Program-made: the position numbers and the translations under genes
In this document: piece by piece, positions 27,205 to 35,756 of the stretch
Numbering within the stretch: position 1 is the first letter of the stretch
Layout: each line of letters begins with the position of its first letter
Assembly (NCBI RefSeq): GCF_001274945.1
Contig: NZ_LILB01000009.1
Coordinates: 186,001 to 250,000, forward strand
Length of the DNA: 64,000 nucleotides
Direction: 5' to 3'
From: Viridibacillus arvi
Lineage (GTDB): Bacteria; Bacillota; Bacilli; Bacillales_A; Planococcaceae
The notes under the pieces: model-generated
What the model saw: only the letters and a program-made list of their open reading frames with translations
What the model was told of the DNA's origin: nothing
Database searches by the model: none

Positions 27205-29299
27205 GCAACAGGAATATCGATTGCAGAATTTATCTTGTGCAAGTTGTGCAAAAAAGTTTGAGAAAAACATTCAAAATATCTCTACAGTAGAAGAAGTCCA
27301 ATTGAATTTTGGAGCAGCTAAGCTCACTGTAATAGGAGAAGCATCAATAGAGCAACTTGAAGAAGCAGGTGCCTTTGATGGCATAAAAATTAAACGTGCA
27401 GATGACAAAAGGGTAGAGAAAAATACTCCCTTTTTTAAAAAGAAAGAAAATATTTTAGCTGGTATTTCGTTAGTATTCGTTTTAGCAGGCTATTTAATAG
27501 CATCGTTTAAAGGCGATGATTATTTACCAGCAATTGCGCTATTTTTATTAGCCATAGTGATTGGTGGATATGATATTTTCAAAACAGGATTTAAAAATTT
27601 ATTCCGATTAGAATTTGATATGAAAACGTTAATGACGATTGCGATTATTGGAGCTGCAATAATAGGTGAATGGCAAGAAGGGGCAGTTGTTGTCTTTTTA
27701 TTTGCTGTTAGTGAGGCGTTAGAAGCGTATTCAATGAATAAAGCCAGACAGTCAATTAGTAGTTTGATGGATATTGCACCAGCAACTGCAATGGTACGCA
27801 GAGGTAATCAATTAGTAGAACTTGCTACAGAGGACATTCTAATTGGTGATATTTTAATTGTTAAACCCGGTCAAAAGATTGCTATGGACGGTAAAGTACA
27901 AAGTGGTATTTCAAGTGTTAACCAAGCTCCAATTACGGGTGAATCTATTCCAGTGAAGAAAGAAATAGGTGACGAAGTATTTGCTGGAACATTGAACGAA
28001 GAGGGCGCATTAGAAATCGTTGTTACGAAGCATGTAAAAGATACAACGATTGCGAAAATTATTCATTTAGTAGAAGAAGCCCAGGCAGAAAAAGCTCCTG
28101 CCCAAAAGTTTGTAGATCAGTTTGCAAAATATTACACACCACTGATTATTTTAATCGCTCTATTAGTGGCATTTGTAACACCGCTATTTTTGGGAGATTG
28201 GAATCATTGGATATATCAAGGGTTGGCTGTTTTAGTAGTAGGTTGCCCATGTGCACTTGTTATTTCAACCCCAGTGGCTATCGTTACTGCAATTGGAAAC
28301 GCAGCAAGACAAGGAGTTCTTATAAAGGGTGGAGTTCATCTAGAGCAACTGGGGCGTATAAAGGCAATTGCTTTTGATAAAACAGGTACCTTAACAAACG
28401 GTGTTCCTGAGGTAACAAATGTATTAGTAGCGGATCATATAACGGAAGAAACTTTGATTCGTTTAGTAGCTGCAGTGGAACAGTCATCACAGCATCCGTT
28501 AGCTCGAGCGATTTTACAATATGCTAGAGAACACAAAGTACAACCAGCTATTGCAGAGCAATTCCAATCTGTTACAGGTAAGGGAGCCTATGCGGAAATA
28601 GAGGGTGCACGTATTTCTGTAGGGAGTTTAACGTGGATTCAAGAAACCGTAAGTGTTCCTAAAGCTATGCAATCTGCTATTAGCAATCTTCAAAAAGAAG
28701 GGAAATCTGTCATTGCTGCAATGTCTGGGGAAACTTTCCTTGGTTCTATAGCAATAGCGGATAAAGTTCGTAGTAATAGTGTAAGTGTTATTCAAAAACT
28801 TCGCGCCAATGGTATTGCACATACGGTCATGCTAACTGGTGATGCTGAGCCCACAGCCCGAGCGATAGCACAGGAGCTTCAGTTAACAGATATTCGTGCT
28901 GGATTATTACCTGAAGATAAACTACAGGCAATGAAGGAATTACAGTCACAGTATGGTTCTGTTGCTATGGTTGGTGATGGTATAAATGATGCTCCTGCCT
29001 TAGCGAATGCAACAGTTGGTATTGCGATGGGTGGTGCTGGTACAGATACAGCATTAGAGACAGCGGATGTCGCATTAATGGCTGATGACCTTGAAAAGTT
29101 GCCATATACGATAAGACTTAGTCGAAAAACGTTGCGAATTGTTAAAGAAAATATTATGTTTGCATTAGGGCTAAAATTGATAGCATTACTTCTAATAATT
29201 CCAGGATGGTTGACACTCTGGATTGCTATCTTTGCAGATATGGGTGCAACCCTACTAGTAGTATTAAATTCGTTACGTTTAATGCGCATGCAGAAATAA
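27191..29299 (+). CDS. cadA: Heavy-metal translocating P1B-type ATPase (Cd/Zn/Pb exporter)
   Basis: Exports divalent soft metals across the membrane at the cost of ATP. From TTG 27191 (six bases after AAGGGG) the protein has 702 residues. An N-terminal heavy-metal domain carries CASCAKKF near residues 15-22; the transport motif CPCALVIS lies in the sixth helix; then the phosphorylation motif DKTGTLTNG, the QHPLARAI histidine-proline locus and GDGINDAPALAN follow. The CPC motif with CadC upstream points to Cd/Zn/Pb rather than copper. It overlaps cadC by 14 bases, suggesting coupled translation. Confidence 0.94.
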   Translation: MKKSEQQEYRLQNLSCASCAKKFEKNIQNISTVEEVQLNFGAAKLTVIGEASIEQLEEAGAFDGIKIKRADDKRVEKNTPFFKKKENILAGISLVFVLAGYLIASFKGDDYLPAIALFLLAIVIGGYDIFKTGFKNLFRLEFDMKTLMTIAIIGAAIIGEWQEGAVVVFLFAVSEALEAYSMNKARQSISSLMDIAPATAMVRRGNQLVELATEDILIGDILIVKPGQKIAMDGKVQSGISSVNQAPITGESIPVKKEIGDEVFAGTLNEEGALEIVVTKHVKDTTIAKIIHLVEEAQAEKAPAQKFVDQFAKYYTPLIILIALLVAFVTPLFLGDWNHWIYQGLAVLVVGCPCALVISTPVAIVTAIGNAARQGVLIKGGVHLEQLGRIKAIAFDKTGTLTNGVPEVTNVLVADHITEETLIRLVAAVEQSSQHPLARAILQYAREHKVQPAIAEQFQSVTGKGAYAEIEGARISVGSLTWIQETVSVPKAMQSAISNLQKEGKSVIAAMSGETFLGSIAIADKVRSNSVSVIQKLRANGIAHTVMLTGDAEPTARAIAQELQLTDIRAGLLPEDKLQAMKELQSQYGSVAMVGDGINDAPALANATVGIAMGGAGTDTALETADVALMADDLEKLPYTIRLSRKTLRIVKENIMFALGLKLIALLLIIPGWLTLWIAIFADMGATLLVVLNSLRLMRMQK

Positions 29300-29328
29300 C
29301 GGTATCGTGTAATCGGAGGTCGAGTGTT

Positions 29329-30438
29329 GTGAAACTAATAGAGTGGACAATGGAGGAACAGGAGCAGTTAATTCATTTTATGACGATGAATACGTGGCCG
29401 TATCACGTCAATTCTCATCCTGGTCGTGAACTAATTGAAAAAGCGATTGATGAGGGTGGCTACGAATCAGAAGAAGTGAAGACGTTCTGGTTAGAAAGCA
29501 ATGAAGGTGAAAAGGTAGGTATGGTGAAAATCTATGATTTACAAGATGAAATACCCCTTTTTGACTTACGTATTGCGGAGAATTGGCGAGGATTAGGGCA
29601 TGGAACTGCTGCATTAAGACTTATATCAGATTATGTATTTCGTATGCCTGAAAAGAAAATTCGTCTTGAAGGGCATACACGACAAGATAACTTCCCTATG
29701 CGCAAAACGTTTGAACGTGCAGGTTTCTTAAAAGAAGCACATTTAAGACAAGCGTGGTTTGTGCCAAAAGAATATGCATATTACGATGCTGTCACATACG
29801 GCATCACTCGTGAAGACTTTTTAGAAGGTAAAACAACGCCAGTTAGTTGGGATGATGAAAAAGTGAAAGAGGAAGTTCGTTTCCAAAAAAACTGGGACTT
29901 CCCTAACTCATTTAATTCTGAAAGATTGATAATACGTATGCCACTTATGGAAGATGCCGAAGTAGTTTGGGATTCGATTATTCAATCAGCAAGTTCATTA
30001 AAACAGTATATGCATTGGGCGCAAACTTTGCCTAAATCTGAAGAGACAAGAGAGAATATTCGACTAGCTATTGCAGATTTTTTTGCTAGAAAAGAATTGA
30101 GATTGCATATATTTTTGAAAGAAACAGGGGAATTTATAGGTAGCTCTGGTTTACACAAAATCGATTGGGATATTCCGAAATTTGAAATTGGCTATTGGTT
30201 AGATGTACGTCATGAAGGTAAGGGTTATATGACAGAAGCAGTCGAGCGAATTACACAATTCGCTTTTGAAGAGTTACACGCAGCACGTATAGAAATTCGT
30301 TGCGATACTGAAAATCTTCGTAGTCGGGCCGTTGCTGAACGAGCACAGTATCAGTTAGAGGGTATCTTTAAAAATGATTCCCTTTCTGCTAACGGTAAAG
30401 CATTGCGAGATACTTGTATATACGCGAAAACACAATAA
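29329..30438 (+). CDS. Tandem GNAT acetyltransferase (two RimJ/RimL-like domains)
   Basis: A 369-residue protein with two GNAT domains. The first (about residues 1-165) has the acetyl-CoA loop ENWRGLGHGTAALRL and the NFPMRKTFERAGFLKEA end motif. The second (about 195-365) resembles RimJ/RimL, with RLIIRMPLMEDAE at its start, GSSGLHKIDWD, DVRHEGKGYMTEAV and NLRSRAVAERAQYQLEG. Substrates are unknown; N-terminal or small-molecule amine acetylation is possible. GTG 29329 follows CGGAGGT. It starts 29 bases after cadA with no terminator between, so it may ride on the metal-resistance transcript. Confidence 0.83.
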   Translation: MKLIEWTMEEQEQLIHFMTMNTWPYHVNSHPGRELIEKAIDEGGYESEEVKTFWLESNEGEKVGMVKIYDLQDEIPLFDLRIAENWRGLGHGTAALRLISDYVFRMPEKKIRLEGHTRQDNFPMRKTFERAGFLKEAHLRQAWFVPKEYAYYDAVTYGITREDFLEGKTTPVSWDDEKVKEEVRFQKNWDFPNSFNSERLIIRMPLMEDAEVVWDSIIQSASSLKQYMHWAQTLPKSEETRENIRLAIADFFARKELRLHIFLKETGEFIGSSGLHKIDWDIPKFEIGYWLDVRHEGKGYMTEAVERITQFAFEELHAARIEIRCDTENLRSRAVAERAQYQLEGIFKNDSLSANGKALRDTCIYAKTQ

Positions 30439-30476
30439 AAAAAACGAATGCCAATGCGTTTACGCATTGGCATTCG
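30438..30476 (-). terminator. Strong terminator of the lmo0937-like gene (minus strand)
   Basis: Perfect 14-base arms CGAATGCCAATGCG and CGCATTGGCATTCG around a TTTA loop. On the minus strand eight T residues follow; on the plus strand there is no T run, though the stem may still help end the GNAT transcript. Confidence 0.85.
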
Positions 30477-30480
30477 AATG

Positions 30481-30636
30481 TTATAATGATTTCCTTCCTG
30501 CCAGTAACTGAACGAAGAACAGAATACCTGCAAGAACTAAGATAATGTGGATGAGACCGCCGCCGATTTTAAAAAGAAAGCCAAGTAACCAAAATACGAT
30601 TAAAATACTGATAATCCACCATAGCAGTTTCCCCAT
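30481..30636 (-). CDS. lmo0937 family small membrane protein
   Basis: A 51-residue hydrophobic protein with two membrane helices separated by KIGGG, ending in LLAGRKSL; this matches the lmo0937 family of small Bacillales/Listeria membrane proteins. The correct start is ATG 30636, which follows AAAGGGGTGTTCCTA; the open frame extends further upstream but without a ribosome site. A sigma-B-like promoter lies just upstream (GTTTAA-N13-GGGAAT), which suits the stress-induced behaviour reported for this family in Listeria. The molecular role is unknown. Confidence 0.8.
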   Translation of the reverse strand: MGKLLWWIISILIVFWLLGFLFKIGGGLIHIILVLAGILFFVQLLAGRKSL

Positions 30637-30669
30637 TAGGAACACCCCTTTTGTTGTTATGCATAAACA

Positions 30670-30694
30670 ATTCCCCTTATTTAAAAACTTAAAC
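30670..30694 (-). promoter_or_regulatory. Sigma-B-like promoter of the lmo0937-like gene
   Basis: Minus strand GTTTAA (30694-30689), 13-base spacer, GGGAAT (30675-30670), fitting the general-stress sigma-B pattern GTTTAA-N12-15-GGGWAW. Confidence 0.5.
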
Positions 30695-30704
30695 ATAAGG
30701 GAAT
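30679..30704 (+). promoter_or_regulatory. Possible divergent sigma-B-like promoter of the comFB-like gene
   Basis: ATTTAA (30679-30684), 14-base spacer, GGGAAT (30699-30704). It interleaves with the minus-strand promoter and together they explain the 13-base inverted repeat at 30667-30707. Confidence 0.35.
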
Positions 30705-30732
30705 TGTCGGAAGTAATTGAAGGAGAGATAAT

Positions 30733-31041
30733 ATGACGGAACAAATGAATACCTCGCCAGTTACAGAAGAAGCACAATTGTTGAACGTAACTGAAGAAAT
30801 CGTGCGAGGGCTTGTGTCGTTCACCATTCATGGTCCTGACTATCCAACATTTTGTCGCTGTCAAAAATGTGAATTAGATATATGTGCTATTACGTTGAAT
30901 CATTTAGATAATCACTTTGTGACAACAAAAGAAGAACGTGAGAAAGTGTACGCTATTTTAAAGACACCCGATAGTATTGAACAAATCAATAGACAAATTA
31001 TTCATGCAATTCACATTGTCAGCCATAAATCTGGACATTAA
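30733..31041 (+). CDS. ComFB-like late competence development family protein
   Basis: A 102-residue soluble protein. The central CRCQKCELDICAITLNHL segment, with closely spaced cysteines likely to bind zinc, is the hallmark of the ComFB family. In B. subtilis comFB lies in the comF operon but is not needed for transformation; ComFB-domain proteins of cyanobacteria bind cyclic dinucleotides. Here it is alone, not beside comFA or comFC, so a competence role is not implied. ATG 30733 follows GAAGGAGAGATA. A possible sigma-B-like promoter precedes it. Confidence 0.85.
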   Translation: MTEQMNTSPVTEEAQLLNVTEEIVRGLVSFTIHGPDYPTFCRCQKCELDICAITLNHLDNHFVTTKEEREKVYAILKTPDSIEQINRQIIHAIHIVSHKSGH

Positions 31042-31124
31042 AAGACAATCCTCTGATATAGGTTACGTTTTATTAGTGCTTGTAGTAAACTATAGAGTAG
31101 GATACGGAAAGAGAGGGACATGAG

Positions 31125-31544
31125 ATGCCGACACCGAGTATGGAAGACCACATCGAACAAATCTATTTATTAATTGATCAAAAGGGCTATGCACGCGTTT
31201 CGGATATCGCTGAAGCATTGTCAGTTCTTCCTTCCTCTGTTACCAAAATGGTTCAGAAGCTTGATAAAGATGGTTACTTAGTGTACGAACGTTATAGAGG
31301 CCTCATGTTGACCCCTAAAGGCTCCAAGCTAGGCAAGCGTTTAGTAGAACGACATGATCTACTAGAGAATTTTTTAAGACTAATTGGTGTAGATGAAGAA
31401 CGAATTTACAATGATGTTGAAGGAATCGAGCATCATTTGAGTTGGAATTCCATAGACCGTATTGCAGATCTTATACAAGTAATGGAAGAAAATCCTGCAT
31501 TTATTCAACAGCTTGAGGAGTTAAAAACTCAGCAAAGTGAATGA
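31125..31544 (+). CDS. mntR: Manganese-dependent transcriptional regulator MntR
   Basis: A 139-residue DtxR-family regulator that represses manganese uptake when Mn(II) is bound. All binuclear-site ligands are in place: Asp and Glu in MEDHIEQIY at the N-terminus, the histidine of [10 protein letters not shown], and the Glu, Glu, His set in [11 protein letters not shown]. The HTH lies around [23 protein letters not shown] 31125 follows AAGAGAGGGACATG-type sequence. The cvfB gene begins 26 bases later. No manganese transporter gene is in the window. Confidence 0.96.
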   Translation: MPTPSMEDHIEQIYLLIDQKGYARVSDIAEALSVLPSSVTKMVQKLDKDGYLVYERYRGLMLTPKGSKLGKRLVERHDLLENFLRLIGVDEERIYNDVEGIEHHLSWNSIDRIADLIQVMEENPAFIQQLEELKTQQSE

Positions 31545-31570
31545 TATGTCATATGAAGGGAGCTAGATGT

Positions 31571-32431
31571 ATGGCAGAATTACAATCAGGCGATATCGTT
31601 AAACTATTTGTGAAAGAAAAACAAGATTCAAAGTATATTCTTACTAATGATTTTGTTGATATTCCACTTAATATTTCGGAAGTAACGGAGCCTTTAGAAT
31701 TAAACAGTAAAATTGAGGTATTTTTATTCGCTGACCGTAGAGGAAATCTATCAGCTACAACAGCTATACCTAATATTAATAAAGATGAATACGGCTGGGC
31801 ACGCGTATTACATGTAAAAGATCGTGATGGTGCTTATGTTGATATTGGTACTTCAAGAGAAGTATTGGTACCAGCGGAAGACTTACCGAAGCTTAAGCCG
31901 CTATGGCCAGAGCCAGGTAATCATTTATTCATCACGTTGCGCACAGATCGTGATGGAGGGTTATTCGGACGACTTGCTACAGAAGAAAAGGTATTGGAAA
32001 TGTATGAAGATGCAGAACCAGAACTTTTCAACCAAAATATTATTGCTCGTCCGTATCGTTTATTGCCAGTTGGAACTTTCCTTATTGGCGTAGATAAGCC
32101 TTATCGTATTTTCGTACACGAATCAGAGCGTAATGCAGAGCCTCGCCTTGGTGCAGATATCTCAGTACGTGTAATTGAAGTGAAAGAAGATGGTACGATC
32201 AACGCTTCAATGTTGCCACGTAAGTATGAACGTCTATCAGATGACGCTGAAAAAATCTTCGCTTACTTACAAGAAGTTGGCGGTAAAATGCCATTCGGAG
32301 ATAAATCGTCACCTGAGGAAATTAAAGAGATGTTCCATATGAGTAAAGCAGCATTTAAACGTGCTTTAGGAACATTAATGAAGGCCGGTCGAATTACACA
32401 AGTAGATGGCTGGACAGAACTTAAAGACTAA
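31571..32431 (+). CDS. cvfB: S1-like RNA-binding protein CvfB
   Basis: A 286-residue regulator with several S1-like OB domains followed by a C-terminal winged helix (about residues 225-285). CvfB homologues influence virulence and stress gene expression in staphylococci; the B. subtilis counterpart is YitL. Visible segments include GWARVLHVKDRDGAYVDIG and PLWPEPGNHLFITLRTDR, and the C-terminal MPFGDKSSPEEIKEMFHMSKAAFKRALG, which is the family's most conserved part. ATG 31571 follows AAGGGAGCTAG; upstream in-frame codons from 31541 have no proper site. Probably cotranscribed with mntR. Confidence 0.93.
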   Translation: MAELQSGDIVKLFVKEKQDSKYILTNDFVDIPLNISEVTEPLELNSKIEVFLFADRRGNLSATTAIPNINKDEYGWARVLHVKDRDGAYVDIGTSREVLVPAEDLPKLKPLWPEPGNHLFITLRTDRDGGLFGRLATEEKVLEMYEDAEPELFNQNIIARPYRLLPVGTFLIGVDKPYRIFVHESERNAEPRLGADISVRVIEVKEDGTINASMLPRKYERLSDDAEKIFAYLQEVGGKMPFGDKSSPEEIKEMFHMSKAAFKRALGTLMKAGRITQVDGWTELKD

Positions 32432-32437
32432 AATTGA

Positions 32438-32491
32438 AGGAGCAAAAGTAGAAAGTTTCCATACTTTCAGAAACTTTTTGCTCCTTTTTTT
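32438..32491 (+). terminator. Terminator after cvfB
   Basis: AGGAGCAAAAG and CTTTTTGCTCCT arms enclose an internal AAAGTTTC/GAAACTTT-type pairing, followed by seven T residues. The remaining 32492-32682 gap shows no other element. Confidence 0.82.
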
Positions 32492-32682
32492 CGTATTAAT
32501 ACATAGAGGTGAGAAAATTAAATTATAGTTACAGCAATTGCCATCAAAATAATGCAATGATGTAGTTACATGATCAGTTTTCCTATGTCTCATTACTAAT
32601 AATTGTTCTTGAACGCATCATTATGAAAAAATCGACTCTAATAATGTATATGAATAACATGTAAATGAGGGAGGAAGAAAAG

Positions 32683-33615
32683 ATGAAGAAGAAATTTTTA
32701 GCCGTTTTAACGGCAATGTTTTTAACAACTTCAGTTGTAGCACCATCTATTAGTTTTGCAAGCACAACTGATACTTCAACAAAAAAAGGGATTAATGAAA
32801 AATTAGGAGTGCCAATCGTTGTATACGGTGGCAACCTATCAGATACAGAAAAAGAAAGCGTAAAGAAAAGTCTAGATGTAGCAAGTGAAGCGGAAGTAGA
32901 AGAGATTACAGTAACAGGTGCGGATTTAGTAAAGTACATCTCAGATGGTGATGCACGTTCTCGCATGTATTCATCAGCGAAGATTACGCGTAAAGATGCT
33001 GGAGCGGGATTAGTCATTAATATCGTAACACCACAAAATATTACGCAAGTAACATCAGATATGTATTCAAATGCTATGTTAACAGCTGGTATTGAGGATG
33101 CGGTAGTAGAAGTAGCAGCTCCAAAAGCAGTTACAGGACACTCTGCACTTGTAGGAATTTATAAAGCATATGAAGTAACTACTGGAGAAAAGCTTGACAC
33201 AGAACGTACAGATGTGGCGAATGAAGAACTTTCTGTCGCAACAGATTTAGCACAAAATTCAGGTGTTGATGATGAGAAAGTAAGTCAATTATTAACTGAA
33301 ATTAAAAAGCAAATTGCAGAACAAAAACCAGCAACAAAAGAAGATGTTGAGAAGATAGTAAACGAACAACTTAGCAAATTAGAGATAAATTTAAACGATA
33401 AGGATCGTCAATTACTAATTGATTTGATGAATAAAATCAGTAACTTAGATATCGACTTTAGTAAATGGGGAAGCCAGTTAGAGGACTTAAGTAGTACAAT
33501 AAAAGATAAACTAGGTAGTATTACAGAAGATATTAAGAGCGATACAGGCTTCTGGGCAAGTGTAAAAAACTTTTTCCAAAATATAATGGACGGTATTAGT
33601 GGTATTTTTAACTAA
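32683..33615 (+). CDS. Secreted DUF1002 domain protein (YpuA-like)
   Basis: A 310-residue exported protein. An N-terminal signal peptide (MKKKFLAVLTAMFLTTSVV..., cleavage probably after ISFA near residue 25) is followed by the DUF1002 domain, recognisable by PIVVYGGNLSDTEKESVKKSL, SRMYSSAKI and VTGHSALVGIYKAYE. The last 110 residues are helical and charged, with SKWGSQLEDLSSTIKDKLG, and may form a coiled coil. It is similar in plan to B. subtilis YpuA, of unknown function. ATG 32683 follows GAGGGAGG; the longer ATG 32665 contains that site. Confidence 0.87.
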   Translation: MKKKFLAVLTAMFLTTSVVAPSISFASTTDTSTKKGINEKLGVPIVVYGGNLSDTEKESVKKSLDVASEAEVEEITVTGADLVKYISDGDARSRMYSSAKITRKDAGAGLVINIVTPQNITQVTSDMYSNAMLTAGIEDAVVEVAAPKAVTGHSALVGIYKAYEVTTGEKLDTERTDVANEELSVATDLAQNSGVDDEKVSQLLTEIKKQIAEQKPATKEDVEKIVNEQLSKLEINLNDKDRQLLIDLMNKISNLDIDFSKWGSQLEDLSSTIKDKLGSITEDIKSDTGFWASVKNFFQNIMDGISGIFN

Positions 33616-33637
33616 GAGCTGATAATGCCAATTTAAG

Positions 33638-33675
33638 AGACAACTTCGTACCATCGGTATGAAGTTGTCTTTTTA
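33638..33675 (+). terminator. Terminator after the DUF1002 gene
   Basis: AGACAACTTCGTACC and GGTATGAAGTTGTCT arms with one mismatch, followed by TTTTTATG. Confidence 0.88.
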
Positions 33676-33704
33676 TGTGGTGGAAAATTAATTGAGCATT
33701 GTAA

Positions 33705-33733
33705 TTGCAATAGAAATATTAGAGTGATAATAT
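33705..33733 (+). promoter_or_regulatory. Sigma-A promoter of the mhqO-like gene
   Basis: TTGCAA (33705-33710), 17-base spacer, TAATAT (33728-33733). The start point near 33740 is directly before the MhqR-type palindrome. Confidence 0.65.
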
Positions 33734-33744
33734 GTGAGTAATAA

Positions 33745-33764
33745 ATATCTCGAATTCGAGATAT
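33745..33764. promoter_or_regulatory. Perfect MhqR-type operator
   Basis: ATATCTCGAATTCGAGATAT is a perfect 20-base palindrome and matches the remembered B. subtilis MhqR consensus tATCTcgaAtTCgAGATa completely. It sits between the transcription start and the ribosome site, suited to blocking transcription. Confidence 0.82.
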
Positions 33765-33802
33765 ATTAAAAGCGATTTTTTATATAATAGGAGGCATTTT
33801 AT

Positions 33803-34777
33803 ATGTCATTACATTTAGCAGGAATTCACCATGTTTCAGCAATTACAGCTAGTGCAGAAAAAAACCATCATTTTTTCACGAAAATTTTAGGGTTGCGTCT
33901 TGTAAAAAAGACAGTTAACCAAGACGATACATCTTCATATCATTTATTTTACGCGGATGCAGTCGGTACACCTGGATCAGATATGACGTATTTTGATATT
34001 CCAGTAGCAGGTCGTACTCATCCAGGGGTTTCAAGTATTAACAACATTGCTTTTCGAATAAAATCTAAAGAAGCATTACAATATTGGATGAATCGCTTTC
34101 AAGAATTAGATGTAGAGCATGATGAGGTGATGGAGCGATTCGGCCGCCAAACGCTAACATTTCGGGATTTTGAAGGCTCACGATTAATGCTTGTAGTAGA
34201 TAATGGGGAAGGTGTCCCTTATGGAAAAGCATGGACAGAAACGGATATACCAGCAGAGTATGCGATAGTTGGGTTAGGACCTGTAACATTAACTGTCCGT
34301 ATAGCAACGCCAACTGAAACCGTATTATCGAAAGTTTTGGGGTTTGATAAAGTGGGAACATATCCATCAGCTATACCTAATATGCCAGATATTATTGTCT
34401 ATAAAACAGGTCAGGGTGGTGCCGGTGCTGAAGTGCATATTGAAGAACGGCCAGATCTTCCACGTGAACGCCCAGGTAGAGGAAGCGTACACCATGTCGC
34501 TTTCAGAGTAAATACTTTTGAAGAGTATGATTTATGGGAAGAAAAATTGAGAGAGTATGGCTTCCATACTTCAGGCAAAGTAGATCGCTTTTATTTCCGT
34601 TCAATTTATTTCCGTGAACCAAATGGTATTTTATTTGAATTAGCAACAGATGAGCCGGGCTTTACATCAGATGAACCTCTTGAAAGTTTAGGGGAACAAT
34701 TAGCATTACCACCATTCTTAGAGCCTCAACGTGAAAAAATTGAAGCGAAATTGCGACCGCTAACACTGTCAGAATAA
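33803..34777 (+). CDS. mhqO: Ring-cleaving dioxygenase, MhqO/MhqA-like VOC protein
   Basis: A 324-residue protein with two VOC domains (about residues 4-130 and 150-290) of the hydroquinone-specific dioxygenase group that includes B. subtilis MhqA, MhqE and MhqO. Likely metal ligands are visible in GIHHVSAIT at residues 7-15, in RGSVHHVAFRV near 230 and the glutamate of YFREPNGILFELAT near 275. It should detoxify hydroquinone-type electrophiles in the cytosol. ATG 33803 follows TAGGAGGC. The perfect MhqR palindrome upstream strongly supports both the family call and quinone-dependent induction. Which of the three paralogues it matches best is unclear. Confidence 0.9.
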   Translation: MSLHLAGIHHVSAITASAEKNHHFFTKILGLRLVKKTVNQDDTSSYHLFYADAVGTPGSDMTYFDIPVAGRTHPGVSSINNIAFRIKSKEALQYWMNRFQELDVEHDEVMERFGRQTLTFRDFEGSRLMLVVDNGEGVPYGKAWTETDIPAEYAIVGLGPVTLTVRIATPTETVLSKVLGFDKVGTYPSAIPNMPDIIVYKTGQGGAGAEVHIEERPDLPRERPGRGSVHHVAFRVNTFEEYDLWEEKLREYGFHTSGKVDRFYFRSIYFREPNGILFELATDEPGFTSDEPLESLGEQLALPPFLEPQREKIEAKLRPLTLSE

Positions 34778-34813
34778 ATTGTGCTACACTAAATTAAAAA
34801 AGGGGTGTGTAAT

Positions 34814-35095
34814 ATGGAATTTCAATTTAATAATCGTGGCAACGAAGAATTCGCTTTTGAGTACAAAGAAAATGATGAACTATTAGCGGAAATTTGTTGG
34901 ACAAAATTAGGGGATATTATGGTTGTCGACCATACATTTGTTTCCGAGAAATTACGTGGACAAGGTATTGCTAAAAAACTATTAGATCGTGCGGCTGATT
35001 ATGCTAGAGAAAAAGATTTCAAGATTGAAGCTGTTTGCACCTATGTAGTAGCTTCTTTTGAAAAATCTAACGCATATGATGATATTAAAATATAA
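34814..35095 (+). CDS. Small GNAT family N-acetyltransferase (YjdJ/YidJ type)
   Basis: A 93-residue minimal GNAT of the Acetyltransf_CG type. It lacks the outer strands of larger GNATs and consists of the core: MVVDHTFVSEKLRGQGIAKKLLD, which contains the acetyl-CoA loop, then AADYAREKDFKIEAVCTYV. The cysteine in VCTYV is a conserved feature of the group. Function is unknown. ATG 34814 follows AAGGGGTG; the GTG at 34805 lies within it. It is 36 bases after the mhqO-like gene with no terminator between, so it may share the MhqR-controlled transcript. Confidence 0.83.
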   Translation: MEFQFNNRGNEEFAFEYKENDELLAEICWTKLGDIMVVDHTFVSEKLRGQGIAKKLLDRAADYAREKDFKIEAVCTYVVASFEKSNAYDDIKI

Positions 35096-35230
35096 TTACT
35101 TTCATACAATTGAACAGTAGGTTTAGCGAAACAGCTCACTAAAAATTTAGTGGGCTGTTTTTAATAAAAGTGAAACCAAATTAAAGGAAAATCGTATAGT
35201 AAGTAGAAATGATAATTAAGAGGTGATTAG

Positions 35231-35689
35231 ATGAAGAGAACTGGAGAAATGGCTTTAGGTATTATTGGTTCTGTATTAAATGTATTTGTAATTATTGCAC
35301 TTGCTATATTGATGTTTGGTATCTCAACGTTTGCGAATGATTCAACATTCACAGATGGAGTATTGTCAGAAATGCAAAATGATCCTAATTTAACTGCAGG
35401 AGAGATTGAAGCGGCAACTACTTTAATTGATAATATGCCAACTTACATAAATGCTTTTGGATGGCTTGGTGTTGTTCTATTAGTAGTATCGCTTGTGTTA
35501 GGCATTTTAGGTGTCGTGTATATTAGAAAGAGTGATAAACAAAATGTAGCAGGCACTTTCTTTATATTAGCAGGTGTATGTGCAGGAATTATCTCACTAA
35601 CTGCAATTCTATTTTATATTGCAGCAATCATGAGTTTTGTAAGAAAGCCAAAAGTTGAAGAAATTGATACTTTTTATGTAAATGAATAG
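35231..35689 (+). CDS. DUF4064 domain membrane protein
   Basis: A 152-residue membrane protein with about three or four helices: residues 8-33, 73-95 and 105-132, with an external loop containing acidic residues (EMQNDPNLTAGEIEAA). The arrangement, including the MKRTGEMALGIIGSVLNV start and a poorly conserved tail, fits DUF4064 proteins of Bacilli, function unknown. ATG 35231 follows AAGAGGTGA. Single gene with its own terminator. Confidence 0.75.
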   Translation: MKRTGEMALGIIGSVLNVFVIIALAILMFGISTFANDSTFTDGVLSEMQNDPNLTAGEIEAATTLIDNMPTYINAFGWLGVVLLVVSLVLGILGVVYIRKSDKQNVAGTFFILAGVCAGIISLTAILFYIAAIMSFVRKPKVEEIDTFYVNE

Positions 35690-35693
35690 AACA

Positions 35694-35730
35694 AAAGAGC
35701 TCTCAGTAAAAAACTGAGAGCTCTTTTTAT
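35694..35730 (+). terminator. Terminator after the DUF4064 gene
   Basis: AAAGAGCTCTCAGT and ACTGAGAGCTCTTT are perfect arms with a five-base A loop, followed by TTTATTTATT. Confidence 0.9.
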
Positions 35731-35756
35731 TTATTGATGAAACAGTTTTCCTTGTA

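Noticed and set aside
30667-30707. Inverted repeat read as a terminator
   Set aside because: There is no T-run on either side and it sits between divergent genes; interleaved promoters explain it better.
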